Positions 25,428 to 33,217 of a DNA stretch of 64,000 nt are shown here, piece after piece; the first letter of the stretch is position 1, and each line of letters starts with the position of its first letter. A program made the translations under genes and the position numbers. Source of the DNA: an uncultured Flavobacteriales bacterium. Its GTDB lineage: Bacteria > Bacteroidota > Bacteroidia > Flavobacteriales_E > Vicingaceae. The stretch spans positions 1-64,000 of the forward strand of contig CAJXMH010000009.1 in NCBI GenBank assembly GCA_913056345.1. Direction: 5' to 3'. The notes below the pieces were generated by a model, which had not been told where the DNA came from, did not search any database, and saw only the letters and a program-made list of their open reading frames with translations.

Positions 25428-27383
25428 ATGAAAAAATTCATTTTTGTGAGCCTTTTTTTGGCTCAAACTTTCGTACACGCTCAAAACAAGCTCGATAGTC
25501 TTAAGCAGCTTCTAGCTGAAGATCGGCAAGACACTGCTCTTGTTAATTTGTATTTGAATATTGGTCAAGAGTACATTGACCAAAATGTAGATTCAACACA
25601 CTATTTTGCAACACTGGCTTTGCCGCTAGCAGAAGAGTTCAATTATGCTAAAGGTAAGTTGATGCTCAACAATCTTCTAGGCAATTGTGCTCAGCGGAAA
25701 GGTGACTTTACCAAAGCAATGGAGTTTTATGAGAGCGCAAAGTTAATTGCGGAGGAAACCAACGATCGAAAAGGCTTTGCCACCATTTACAATAACATTG
25801 GGATTATCCACACCCAAAAAGGGGATTATGAACTTGCTATTGAGGAATACCTCTTAGCACTTGATTATGAAAAGCAATTAGGAAATCAGCTAGGTATAGC
25901 TGAAGCCTACAACAACATTGGTGTGGTGCATTATTACATGGGTGACATGAAAAATACCCTTCAATATTTAAAAAAGTCGGCTGAGATTACGGCAGAAATA
26001 GGCGATGAGCAGGTCTTAAAAAAAGCGTACATGAATATTGGCGCTATTCATCAGTATAACAAAGAATACGAAGAAGCCGAAGAGTTTTACCAAAAAGGCT
26101 TAGAACTCTCAAAAAAGCTTAACGATCTAAGTGATATCACCATTGCTCATCACAATTTGGCGGGAGTTTATCAGGAGCAGGAAAAATATGAAGAAGCTGA
26201 AAAATACTACCAATTGGCTTTAGACTTTAATGAGAAGTTTGAAAACATAAGAGGCATGGCTTTGGAGTATTTGAATTTGGCTTCGCTTTACAAAGATCAA
26301 AAGCGCTATCAGCAAACCATTCAATTTTACAACAAAGCCATCGACCTTTCTAAAAAAGAAGGCTACCGTGAAATTTTGAGTGTTGCGCATTCAGGTTTGG
26401 CCAATACTTACCAAGAATTGAAGCAATTTGATAAGGCCTTTGATTACCTCTTAGTTCACTTAGCCTATAAAGACACCCTTTTAAATGAAGAAAACACCAA
26501 AAGCATAGCTGAAATGCGAACCAAATACGAAACTGCTGAAAAGGAGAAAGAATTAGCAGAAGAAAAGATAAAAAGTCAGCAGATTGAGCAACAAAAGGTG
26601 CAGGCAGAGCTAAAGGCGGCCAATCGAGCAAAATGGATCTTCATATTGCTTGGTTTGGTGATTGTGGGCAGCTTAACTTTTCTTTTGGTAGTGCAGCGTA
26701 ACAAGCGAAAAGCACAAGCTGAAAAAGACGCCGCTTTGATTAAGGAGCGAGATCGAGGAATGCAGGCGGTTTTCAACGCTCAAGAAAATGAACGCAAGCG
26801 AATATCAAAAGACTTGCATGACGGGGTAGGTCAACAATTGAGTGGTCTCAAAATGGCTTTTCAAAAATTAAGTAAGGAGCTTAAGGGTAGTAATCCTGAA
26901 AAGGAAACAGAGTTAGAGAAACTGACTACTATCTTACATGAGTCGGCAGATGAGGTGCGTTCTATCTCGCATCAAATGATGCCTAAATCTCTTACGGATC
27001 TTGGATTGATTTCTGCGCTTGAAGACATGTTGGATAAAAGTTTAGGTGCTGGAGACATGGATTATCAATTTGAGCACTTTGGGGTTGACGATCGCCTAGA
27101 TGAGCGAATTGAATTGAGCGTTTACCGCATTGCACAAGAATTGGTCAACAACATCATTAAGCATTCTGAAGCCAATAAGGTGGCGATTCAGTTATTTAAA
27201 AATAAAGGGAAACTCATTTTTATAGTTGAGGACAATGGTAAAGGAATGGCTGAAAATCAAACGTCAGAAGGTCATGGTTTGTTGAATATTAAGAGTCGCC
27301 TGAACCCTTTGAGTGGAGAAGTAAATTTTGAACCTAGTCCGCAAAGTGGAACCATTGCCACAATTAGAATTCCTTTGAGTTGA
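25428..27383 (+). CDS. TPR-containing sensor histidine kinase (HisKA_3/NarX type), first of a tandem pair
   Basis: A 651-residue exported/membrane kinase. A signal peptide (about 1-18) is followed by about seven tetratricopeptide repeats (about 35-360; for example YNNIGIIHTQKGDYELAIEEYLLALDY), a coiled coil, one membrane helix (403-422), then the kinase core: ISKDLHDGVGQQL with His464, a dimer helix, the NarX-like HQMMPKSLTDLGLI, the N-box ELVNNIIKHSEA and VEDNGKGMAE. The family signals to NarL/LuxR-type response regulators; one lies at 30623. A paralogous kinase follows with a 4-base overlap. Confidence 0.9.
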   Translation: MKKFIFVSLFLAQTFVHAQNKLDSLKQLLAEDRQDTALVNLYLNIGQEYIDQNVDSTHYFATLALPLAEEFNYAKGKLMLNNLLGNCAQRKGDFTKAMEFYESAKLIAEETNDRKGFATIYNNIGIIHTQKGDYELAIEEYLLALDYEKQLGNQLGIAEAYNNIGVVHYYMGDMKNTLQYLKKSAEITAEIGDEQVLKKAYMNIGAIHQYNKEYEEAEEFYQKGLELSKKLNDLSDITIAHHNLAGVYQEQEKYEEAEKYYQLALDFNEKFENIRGMALEYLNLASLYKDQKRYQQTIQFYNKAIDLSKKEGYREILSVAHSGLANTYQELKQFDKAFDYLLVHLAYKDTLLNEENTKSIAEMRTKYETAEKEKELAEEKIKSQQIEQQKVQAELKAANRAKWIFILLGLVIVGSLTFLLVVQRNKRKAQAEKDAALIKERDRGMQAVFNAQENERKRISKDLHDGVGQQLSGLKMAFQKLSKELKGSNPEKETELEKLTTILHESADEVRSISHQMMPKSLTDLGLISALEDMLDKSLGAGDMDYQFEHFGVDDRLDERIELSVYRIAQELVNNIIKHSEANKVAIQLFKNKGKLIFIVEDNGKGMAENQTSEGHGLLNIKSRLNPLSGEVNFEPSPQSGTIATIRIPLS

Positions 27384-29317
27384 TAAAAAAAGTACTTACC
27401 ATAACGTTTTTTCTTATTTGCCACTTCTGCTTTTCAGCGAATTTGGACAGTACGCTCAATAGTTTGCAAAACCTTGATGATAGTAGCCGCATTGATAGTC
27501 TCGTAAAAATTAGCAGAGCTTTTGTGATTAAAGGGGAAGGCGAAGAGGCTTTACCTTTTGCTCATTACGCCTTAAAATCAGCTAAGCAGAAAGCCTATAC
27601 CGATTTACTCCCCAAAGCACGCTTTTATTATGCTGCTGCTTTCTCGGAAGCTAATGTAAATGATAGTGCGCTCTATCATTATGAGAAAGCGCTAGCAGAA
27701 ATGAAAGGCAGCGCCCATGAAAATTGGGCCAAGCATGTTTTCATAAACATACCTTGGCTTTGCCAAAACATGGGAAACTATAAAAAAGCACTGGAATATC
27801 AGTTGAAAGCCTTGGAATGGGCCGAAAGACATCAAGACTCTATGATGATTGCAGAATACATGACTGAGATCGGTTATTCTCACGATCGGATGCGCGCTTT
27901 TGATGAAGCGATACGCTGGCATCGAAAGTCGGCAAACGTATACAAGGCAATGGGAAAGACAGATGGTTTTTACTATTATGTACTAAGCCGTATTGGAATG
28001 GCTTATGATGATCTAGCTCAATTTGATTCCGCATTTCACTACAACCTGAAAGCCTTGAATTATTTTGAGACCAATCACGACTCTTCTGAGGTTGCCGATA
28101 TCAGCTCAAACATTGGTAATTCATATTTGAAATTAAAGCAATGGAAGAAAGCGCTTGCATACACTTTAAAATCATATCGAATAAAAAAACACGCACACAG
28201 AGCCTCCTCAATTTCCATTACTGAAACGAACTTGGGTATCATTTATACAGGGCTAGAAAAGTATGATTCAGCTGCTTTTTACCTGCAAGCGGCAATCAGT
28301 AGCGCAAAAACCATTGATCATAAAAAAGCACTATCAGAAGCTTACGATGGGCTTTACAAAATGTATCAGCAACAAGAAAAATTCGATTCGGCCTTTTTCT
28401 ACTTTCAAAAAATGGATGAGTTAGAAGATAGCATCTATCAGTTAAAGCGAACGGAGCAAATGGCAGAAATGCAAACCCGTTTTGAAACAGAAAAGAAAGA
28501 ACAGCAAATTGCTTTGCAAGAAGTTGAGCTTGAGCAGAAAGAAAGCGCCCTTTTAGCCCGGCAACGATTAATTCTTTTGCTTGCCTTACTTTTAATTGTG
28601 CTCATCGCTTTTTCCTTTCTTTTTTATCAACGCTATAAGGGTAAGCAGCAAGCCAAACTTCAAAAGGCCATTATTCAAGAGCAGCAAAAAGGCTTGCATG
28701 CAGTGCTTCAAGCTCAGGAAGAGGAGCGGAAGCGAATCTCAAAAGACCTACACGATGGCGTTGGTCAGCAGTTGAGTGGGCTAAAAATGGCCTTTCAGAA
28801 AATGGCTAAGCACTTGAGTAAAAAAGTGCCGGAGCAGGAGACTGAGTTGGAACAACTTTCAAAAATATTAGAAGAATCGGCTGATGAAGTGCGGTCTATT
28901 TCGCACCAAATGATGCCTAAGGCGCTCACAGAACTTGGTTTAATAGAGGCTTTGGAAGACCTGTTTGCTAAAAGCTTTGGTGGTTTAGGGTTAAATTATG
29001 AATTCGAGCATTATGGAATTGAAGGTCGCCTAAGCGAACGTTTAGAACTCAGCTTATACCGTATTTGCCAAGAGTTGGTCAACAACATTATGAAGCATTC
29101 TAAAGCAAATCATGTTGCGATTCAGTTGTTTAAGAATAAGGGTAAGCTTATCCTTATTGTGGAAGATAATGGGGTAGGTTTAAAGAAAGAAGAACTAGGA
29201 GACGGTCATGGTTTGTTGAACATCAAGAGTCGCCTGAACCCTTTGAGTGGAGAAGTAAATTTTGAACCTAGTCCGCAAAGTGGTACTATAGCTACCGTTA
29301 GGATTCCTTTAGATTAG
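27380..29317 (+). CDS. TPR-containing sensor histidine kinase, second of a tandem pair
   Basis: A 645-residue paralog of the preceding kinase, with the same plan: signal peptide, TPR-like repeats, coiled coil, membrane helix (396-418), His458 in KDLHDGVGQQL, and the ATP-binding VEDNGVGLKK. The start is TTG at 27380, overlapping the previous stop in TTGA, since the next in-frame ATG would remove the signal peptide. Kinase cores are closely similar at protein level but carry many synonymous differences, except for a 59-base identical tract near the 3' end. The 3' end overlaps the convergent glycosyltransferase gene by 9 bases. Confidence 0.9.
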   Translation: MIKKVLTITFFLICHFCFSANLDSTLNSLQNLDDSSRIDSLVKISRAFVIKGEGEEALPFAHYALKSAKQKAYTDLLPKARFYYAAAFSEANVNDSALYHYEKALAEMKGSAHENWAKHVFINIPWLCQNMGNYKKALEYQLKALEWAERHQDSMMIAEYMTEIGYSHDRMRAFDEAIRWHRKSANVYKAMGKTDGFYYYVLSRIGMAYDDLAQFDSAFHYNLKALNYFETNHDSSEVADISSNIGNSYLKLKQWKKALAYTLKSYRIKKHAHRASSISITETNLGIIYTGLEKYDSAAFYLQAAISSAKTIDHKKALSEAYDGLYKMYQQQEKFDSAFFYFQKMDELEDSIYQLKRTEQMAEMQTRFETEKKEQQIALQEVELEQKESALLARQRLILLLALLLIVLIAFSFLFYQRYKGKQQAKLQKAIIQEQQKGLHAVLQAQEEERKRISKDLHDGVGQQLSGLKMAFQKMAKHLSKKVPEQETELEQLSKILEESADEVRSISHQMMPKALTELGLIEALEDLFAKSFGGLGLNYEFEHYGIEGRLSERLELSLYRICQELVNNIMKHSKANHVAIQLFKNKGKLILIVEDNGVGLKKEELGDGHGLLNIKSRLNPLSGEVNFEPSPQSGTIATVRIPLD

Positions 29318-30511
29318 TTTTTTAACGCTTTGATCCATGCGGTCAAATAAGGGCGCCCAGCGATACTGTTTGTCAGCTAGTATTCGGCTTTCCTTTTTGA
29401 TGGTATTCCAAAGGGTTTCATTTTGCAGTAGCTGAATGCATTTGCTTGCAAACTCTTCTGCTTGGTCAGCGATCATGATGTGCTTGCCGTCCTCAACTTT
29501 AAGTCCCTCAGCTCCTACGGATGTAGAAACGGTGGGCACTCCTCGATAAAGTCCTTCCAACACCTTAACTTTCATTCCACTGCCAAAGCGCAGGGGTGCC
29601 AAATACACACGGGTTTTTTTCAGGTAATCGTCTAAGTTTTTTACAAAGCCCGTAAAAATAACATGAGGGTCTTCTTGCACTACAGTCTTTATCCTCTGAT
29701 CTGGATCCTTGCCAAGAATGTAAAACTTCAGTTGAGGAAATTCTTTTTTTAGCAAGGGCCATACCTCTTTTAGGAACCAAATTAAGCCATCAATATTGGG
29801 CTCCCAGCTTAGGGTTCCCATAAAGCATAGTGCAAGTTCAGTATCAGAAAAATTTAGATCTTCTAGGTCAAGTAGTTGCTCATTGCCAAGATGATAAGTG
29901 GTTTCTACATTACCAAGCTTGAAACCATGCTTATGGTACAATTCCTGATCAGACTCTGTGGTAAAGATGAGGTCTGAGCGATCAAAAATGCTTTGCTCGT
30001 ATTTCGCAACCCGCTTGGCTTCCATTTTTAAGAGGAGTTTTTTTAAGGGGTTGTTCTCTAGCTCGGCCAGGCGCCTCCAAAGCATGAATTCCGCATTGTG
30101 GGTGTGCAAAATCACCTTACCTTTATAGTTATTGGGCACGTATTGAAACACCTCGTAGTGGTCTATAATGACCATGTCAGATTCGTGTATTCGATCTTGA
30201 ACTTTTTTATAGAATGCAGGGCTGTAGTTTCGGAATACGTTCAGACAGGGAAAACCTAAATAACTATTCAGCAAAGTTTTGGCAGATCGAGCAGTTTGGT
30301 GTTTTTCTGCTAAAAAATGGTGAAAAGAAATCTTTTCTTTCAATGCTTCTACATAATCAGCATCATCATCCTTAAGTAAGGTGGCTAGGCTAAGATCATA
30401 CCGCTGAGCAAGGTCTTTGATGTAATTCCATGATTTTACAGTACCTCCACTTTTAGGTGGATAAGGAAGCTGAGTGGTAATAAAAAGTAAGGATTTCTGA
30501 TTTGTGCCCAT
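29309..30511 (-). CDS. Glycosyltransferase, group 1 (GT4 type)
   Basis: A 400-residue enzyme with N-terminal SLLFITTQLPYPPKSGGTVKSWNYIKDLAQ and the C-terminal GT4 fold: FMGTLSWEPNIDGLIWFL, IFTGFVKNLDDYL, and VYLAPLRFGSGMKVKVLEGLYRGVPTVST, where the nucleotide-sugar-binding Glu appears. It resembles sugar transferases of the Stp1 group. A longer frame begins at 30562, but MGTNQKSLLFI at 30511 gives the usual N-terminus. It is single, inserted between the tandem kinases and the response regulator on the opposite strand. The acceptor is unknown. Confidence 0.85.
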   Translation of the reverse strand: MGTNQKSLLFITTQLPYPPKSGGTVKSWNYIKDLAQRYDLSLATLLKDDDADYVEALKEKISFHHFLAEKHQTARSAKTLLNSYLGFPCLNVFRNYSPAFYKKVQDRIHESDMVIIDHYEVFQYVPNNYKGKVILHTHNAEFMLWRRLAELENNPLKKLLLKMEAKRVAKYEQSIFDRSDLIFTTESDQELYHKHGFKLGNVETTYHLGNEQLLDLEDLNFSDTELALCFMGTLSWEPNIDGLIWFLKEVWPLLKKEFPQLKFYILGKDPDQRIKTVVQEDPHVIFTGFVKNLDDYLKKTRVYLAPLRFGSGMKVKVLEGLYRGVPTVSTSVGAEGLKVEDGKHIMIADQAEEFASKCIQLLQNETLWNTIKKESRILADKQYRWAPLFDRMDQSVKKLI

Positions 30512-30591
30512 AGCAAATTGAGGCAGCGAAGGTAACCAAATCTCACTTTTTATTAATTCCAATAAGTCGTGTGATAATCGGTCTAAATTTC

Positions 30592-30599
30592 TATATTTG
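30592..30599 (+). promoter_or_regulatory. -7 element of the response regulator promoter
   Basis: TATATTTG is a perfect match to the Bacteroidota -7 consensus TAnnTTTG and lies 23 bases before the GTG start at 30623, giving a leader of about 19 bases. The -33 region lacks a clear TTTG, which suggests a need for an activator. Confidence 0.5.
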
Positions 30600-30622
30600 A
30601 GAGACTAACCAATTAGATAAAA

Positions 30623-31279
30623 GTGCCTAGTAAAATTCTCGTAGTAGATGATCACCAGCTGGTTTTAGATGGATTAAGTTCTATCATCGGTGAATTGGAA
30701 GACTTTGAGATCTTGGCAAGCGCCCACAATGGGAAAGAAGCTCTTGATATTGCATCAAACCTAAATCCTGATATTATCCTGATGGATATTGACATGCCGA
30801 TCATGAATGGATTAGAGGCTATGCGTAGAATCAAAGAAGAAGATTCAAGTCAAAAAGTGATCATGTTAACCATGCACAATGAGGCTTCCTTGATCAAAAA
30901 AGTGATGGAAATTGGGGCTGATGGTTATGTTTTAAAGAATGCGGATCGCTCAGAGTTTTACAATGCACTTTGCGCCGTTGCTAAAGGTAAGAGTTACTTT
31001 AGTTCTGAGGTAACCCAAAGTTTATTAAACCCTGAACAGAAGAAATCGACTGCTTTTAATGTTTCTACAGATACAGTTCAATTAAGTAAACTAACCGAAC
31101 GTGAGGTAGACGTGCTAAAATTGATTGCCGAAGGGTTATCAAACAAAGAAATCGGAGAACAATTGTTTATCTCTCATCGCACGGTAGATACCCACCGCAC
31201 TAACCTAATGAAGAAGCTAGACACCCATAACATAGCGGGATTGATCAAGTTTGCAATTAAAAATGGCATGGTGAGCTAG
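30623..31279 (+). CDS. NarL/LuxR-family response regulator
   Basis: A 218-residue two-domain regulator. The receiver has the acidic pair Asp9/Asp10, the phosphoacceptor Asp55 (ILMDIDMP), Thr in MLTMH and Lys in VLKNADR. The C-terminal LuxR-type HTH is LTEREVDVLKLIAEGLSNKEIGEQLFISHRTVDTHRTNLMKKL. The start is GTG (encoding MPSKILVVDDHQ). It lies about 1.3 kb after the tandem HisKA_3 kinases, with one opposing gene between, and is the natural partner. A free-standing HTH with a very similar recognition helix follows at 31373. Confidence 0.93.
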   Translation: MPSKILVVDDHQLVLDGLSSIIGELEDFEILASAHNGKEALDIASNLNPDIILMDIDMPIMNGLEAMRRIKEEDSSQKVIMLTMHNEASLIKKVMEIGADGYVLKNADRSEFYNALCAVAKGKSYFSSEVTQSLLNPEQKKSTAFNVSTDTVQLSKLTEREVDVLKLIAEGLSNKEIGEQLFISHRTVDTHRTNLMKKLDTHNIAGLIKFAIKNGMVS

Positions 31280-31287
31280 ATCATAAT

Positions 31288-31330
31288 CTAGGGTATTTTA
31301 CGTATAGGATTACGTTTATCACACTATTTT
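31288..31330 (+). promoter_or_regulatory. First CTAGGGT/TTACGT element
   Basis: The region between the response regulator and the solo HTH gene has CTAGGGT (31288-31294), TTACGT (31310-31315) and ACACTATTTT (31321-31330). The same three blocks recur with almost the same spacing at 31595-31637, before the next gene. It probably holds a promoter and an activator-binding site of the HTH regulators; the role is inferred from repetition only. Confidence 0.5.
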
Positions 31331-31372
31331 AACTTTTTCTCAACACCCTTTATTTAGCTGAAAATTACAGCT

Positions 31373-31591
31373 ATGATTAGGAAGGATGAACTCACTATCC
31401 CTTTAACAAAAAGAGAAACCCAAATACTGAAGCTTATTGCAGAAGGGTATTCCAACACACAAATTGGAAAACTTTTAGAGATCAGTCACCGCACGGTAGA
31501 TACTCACCGCACCAATATTCGAAATAAACTAGGGGTAAGTGGACTTGCTGGAATGATCCGGTACGCCTTGCAAAATCAAATCATTAGTTAG
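31373..31591 (+). CDS. Free-standing LuxR-type HTH protein (no receiver domain)
   Basis: A 72-residue protein consisting of just a GerE/LuxR HTH: LTKRETQILKLIAEGYSNTQIGKLLEISHRTVDTHRTNIRNKLGV. The recognition segment SHRTVDTHRTN is identical to that of the response regulator encoded just upstream. There is no degenerate receiver domain in the 93 bases before it, so it was probably kept as a solo DNA-binding domain rather than being a fresh truncation. It could compete for or co-occupy the same sites. Matched CTAGGGT-containing elements flank the gene. Confidence 0.85.
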   Translation: MIRKDELTIPLTKRETQILKLIAEGYSNTQIGKLLEISHRTVDTHRTNIRNKLGVSGLAGMIRYALQNQIIS

Positions 31592-31594
31592 AAA

Positions 31595-31637
31595 CTAGGG
31601 TGTTTACCCTAGTCAATTTACGTAGAACACTCTATTT
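31595..31637 (+). promoter_or_regulatory. Second CTAGGGT/TTACGT element with perfect inverted repeat
   Basis: CTAGGGT (31595-31601), a 4-base spacer GTTT and ACCCTAG (31606-31612) form a perfect 7-base inverted repeat just after the stop of the solo HTH gene. TTACGT (31618-31623) and ACACTCTATTT (31627-31637) follow, as in the first element. It is short of a T run, so a binding site is more likely than a terminator. It precedes the exported beta-propeller gene by about 50 bases. Confidence 0.55.
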
Positions 31638-31684
31638 AAAATTGACATTCAGCCACTTAGCTTTGAACTCAAATAATTAACAAT

Positions 31685-32782
31685 ATGAAAAGTCTACTAC
31701 TATCAATAAGCTTAATCCTGACAACAGCTCTTTCAGCCCAAAACATCAATGAAAATTATGAAAAATGGACTGTTAAAGACGAAGTCATAAACATTACAGG
31801 AATAGATCTATCTCCTGACGGGAAAGAGGTAGCCTTAGTGGGAGGAAAAATGAATGCTATATATATTTATGATTATAACCAAAGAAAAATTCTTCGTGAA
31901 ATTCCGATAGCAAGAGATTACAGTGGCTATAACATTCAATACTCAGCAAAAGGGAATTACTTGACTCTACAAGAAAGAGTGGTGGAAACTTCTGCTAAAA
32001 AATCCCGAAAGGCTGATTTTGCTATCGTGGATTTAAATCAAGAAAAAGTTATTCATGAATTCAATAAAATAAGTGATGTAAAAATCACCCCGGATGAGAA
32101 GCAAGTTATTACGCTAGAAAATAAGAAGGTAACAATTAGAGACTTGAGTTCCGGAAATGTACTGACAGATTTTAAAGCTGAAGATGCTACAAATGCGCTA
32201 GCGGTTAGTCCCGACGGACAACAGTTGGCTATCGTAAAAAAGCCATCTAAAAAGGAAGTGGCTATGCTGGTGAGTAGGAAAATGAAGAAAAAAGCAATTA
32301 AGGAAGCTGCCAAAACCAAGTTCCTAATAGCCATTTACAACAAAGAAACACAAGAGCTAGAAAGCATTGTACCCGAGTTTTACGACAATATAAGCTTGCT
32401 CTTTTACATGCAAAACGGAGAAAAACTACTCAGTTTTAACCTAGCTCAGAACCCCTATGTAAATGTAGCCTTGCCAAAAGAGGATTACCGTCCAAGTAGA
32501 GAGGGTTATGTAGGCCGTTCAACTACCCAGCCTGATTTTAAATACAGTGAAGATGGGAAATACTTTGGCATTGCAACCATAGAGATGCACCCTACAGTTA
32601 ATATTTACAAAGTAGAGACTAACGCTATAGTTGATAGTTACAATACGAAAATGAGAATCTGGAAAAACGCTAAGAATAAGATTTATGCCGGCACCAATAC
32701 CAGTTTTGTTTTTCTACCGGATAACAATTACGTGCTAATAGCTTATGGAAACTCCCTAATCAAATGGCGCATCAATAAATAA
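31685..32782 (+). CDS. Exported WD40-like beta-propeller protein
   Basis: A 365-residue protein with a signal peptide (MKSLLLSISLILTTALSAQ) and propeller-like strand repeats: GIDLSPDGKEVALVGGKMNAIYIYDY, VKITPDEKQVITLENKKVTIRDL, LAVSPDGQQLAIV and FKYSEDGKYFGIA. Such proteins bind partners in the periplasm or on the surface; no enzyme motif is visible. It is the first of three closely spaced rightward genes for exported proteins and is preceded by the CTAGGGT inverted repeat, suggesting control by the neighbouring HTH regulators. Confidence 0.8.
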   Translation: MKSLLLSISLILTTALSAQNINENYEKWTVKDEVINITGIDLSPDGKEVALVGGKMNAIYIYDYNQRKILREIPIARDYSGYNIQYSAKGNYLTLQERVVETSAKKSRKADFAIVDLNQEKVIHEFNKISDVKITPDEKQVITLENKKVTIRDLSSGNVLTDFKAEDATNALAVSPDGQQLAIVKKPSKKEVAMLVSRKMKKKAIKEAAKTKFLIAIYNKETQELESIVPEFYDNISLLFYMQNGEKLLSFNLAQNPYVNVALPKEDYRPSREGYVGRSTTQPDFKYSEDGKYFGIATIEMHPTVNIYKVETNAIVDSYNTKMRIWKNAKNKIYAGTNTSFVFLPDNNYVLIAYGNSLIKWRINK

Positions 32783-32816
32783 TAACTAGACACTAATAGA
32801 ATTTAAAACAAGAAAA

Positions 32817-33185
32817 ATGAAAAACACCACAAGAAATATTCTGGCAATTTGCTTGCTGATCAGTTTACAATTTGCCTGCTCCAGTAAACCCTTTTACGAC
32901 ACCCAAGATAAGGTAGTTGAAGCGGCTTATAATTCCTTAAATCAAGAAATGGAATCAGGCAGCCTAAAAGAATGGGCAACAGCAAGAGGAATGAAGGGAA
33001 GCTATACTTTCAAGCTTACCATAGGCGGGAAAGGAGATGTAGTTACTGTAAGCACTCTAGAGCGAAGTGAAGATGCAGAAGTAATGCAGCAAAATGATCT
33101 GAAAAATTATGTAAAAACCATGAGGTTTCAGTTTAAAATGCCCAAAAGCAGAACCTATCAATTCCCTTATGAATTCAAATTTTAA
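32817..33185 (+). CDS. Small lipoprotein with TonB-C-like fold
   Basis: A 122-residue lipoprotein. The N-terminus ends in a lipobox-like sequence with FAC-SS around Cys21, after ILAICLLISLQ. The mature part contains GSYTFKLTIGGKGDVVTVSTLERS followed by a helix and YQFPYEFKF, which looks like the small alpha/beta domain of TonB C-termini and AgmX/PglI-type proteins. It lies 34 bases after the propeller gene and 32 bases before the next one. No function can be assigned. Confidence 0.7.
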   Translation: MKNTTRNILAICLLISLQFACSSKPFYDTQDKVVEAAYNSLNQEMESGSLKEWATARGMKGSYTFKLTIGGKGDVVTVSTLERSEDAEVMQQNDLKNYVKTMRFQFKMPKSRTYQFPYEFKF

Positions 33186-33217
33186 ATCAATTAATATCAA
33201 CCTAAACAGCAGAAATC

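Noticed and set aside
27291-29283. Identical tracts in the tandem kinases as ends of a mobile element
   Set aside because: The tracts are inside coding frames at homologous positions in two paralogs, without terminal inverted repeats or a transposase. Gene conversion is the simpler reading.
31595-31612. CTAGGGT inverted repeat as a terminator
   Set aside because: The stem is only 7 pairs with a 4-base loop and is not followed by a T run; the repeat of its left half upstream of another gene favours an operator.
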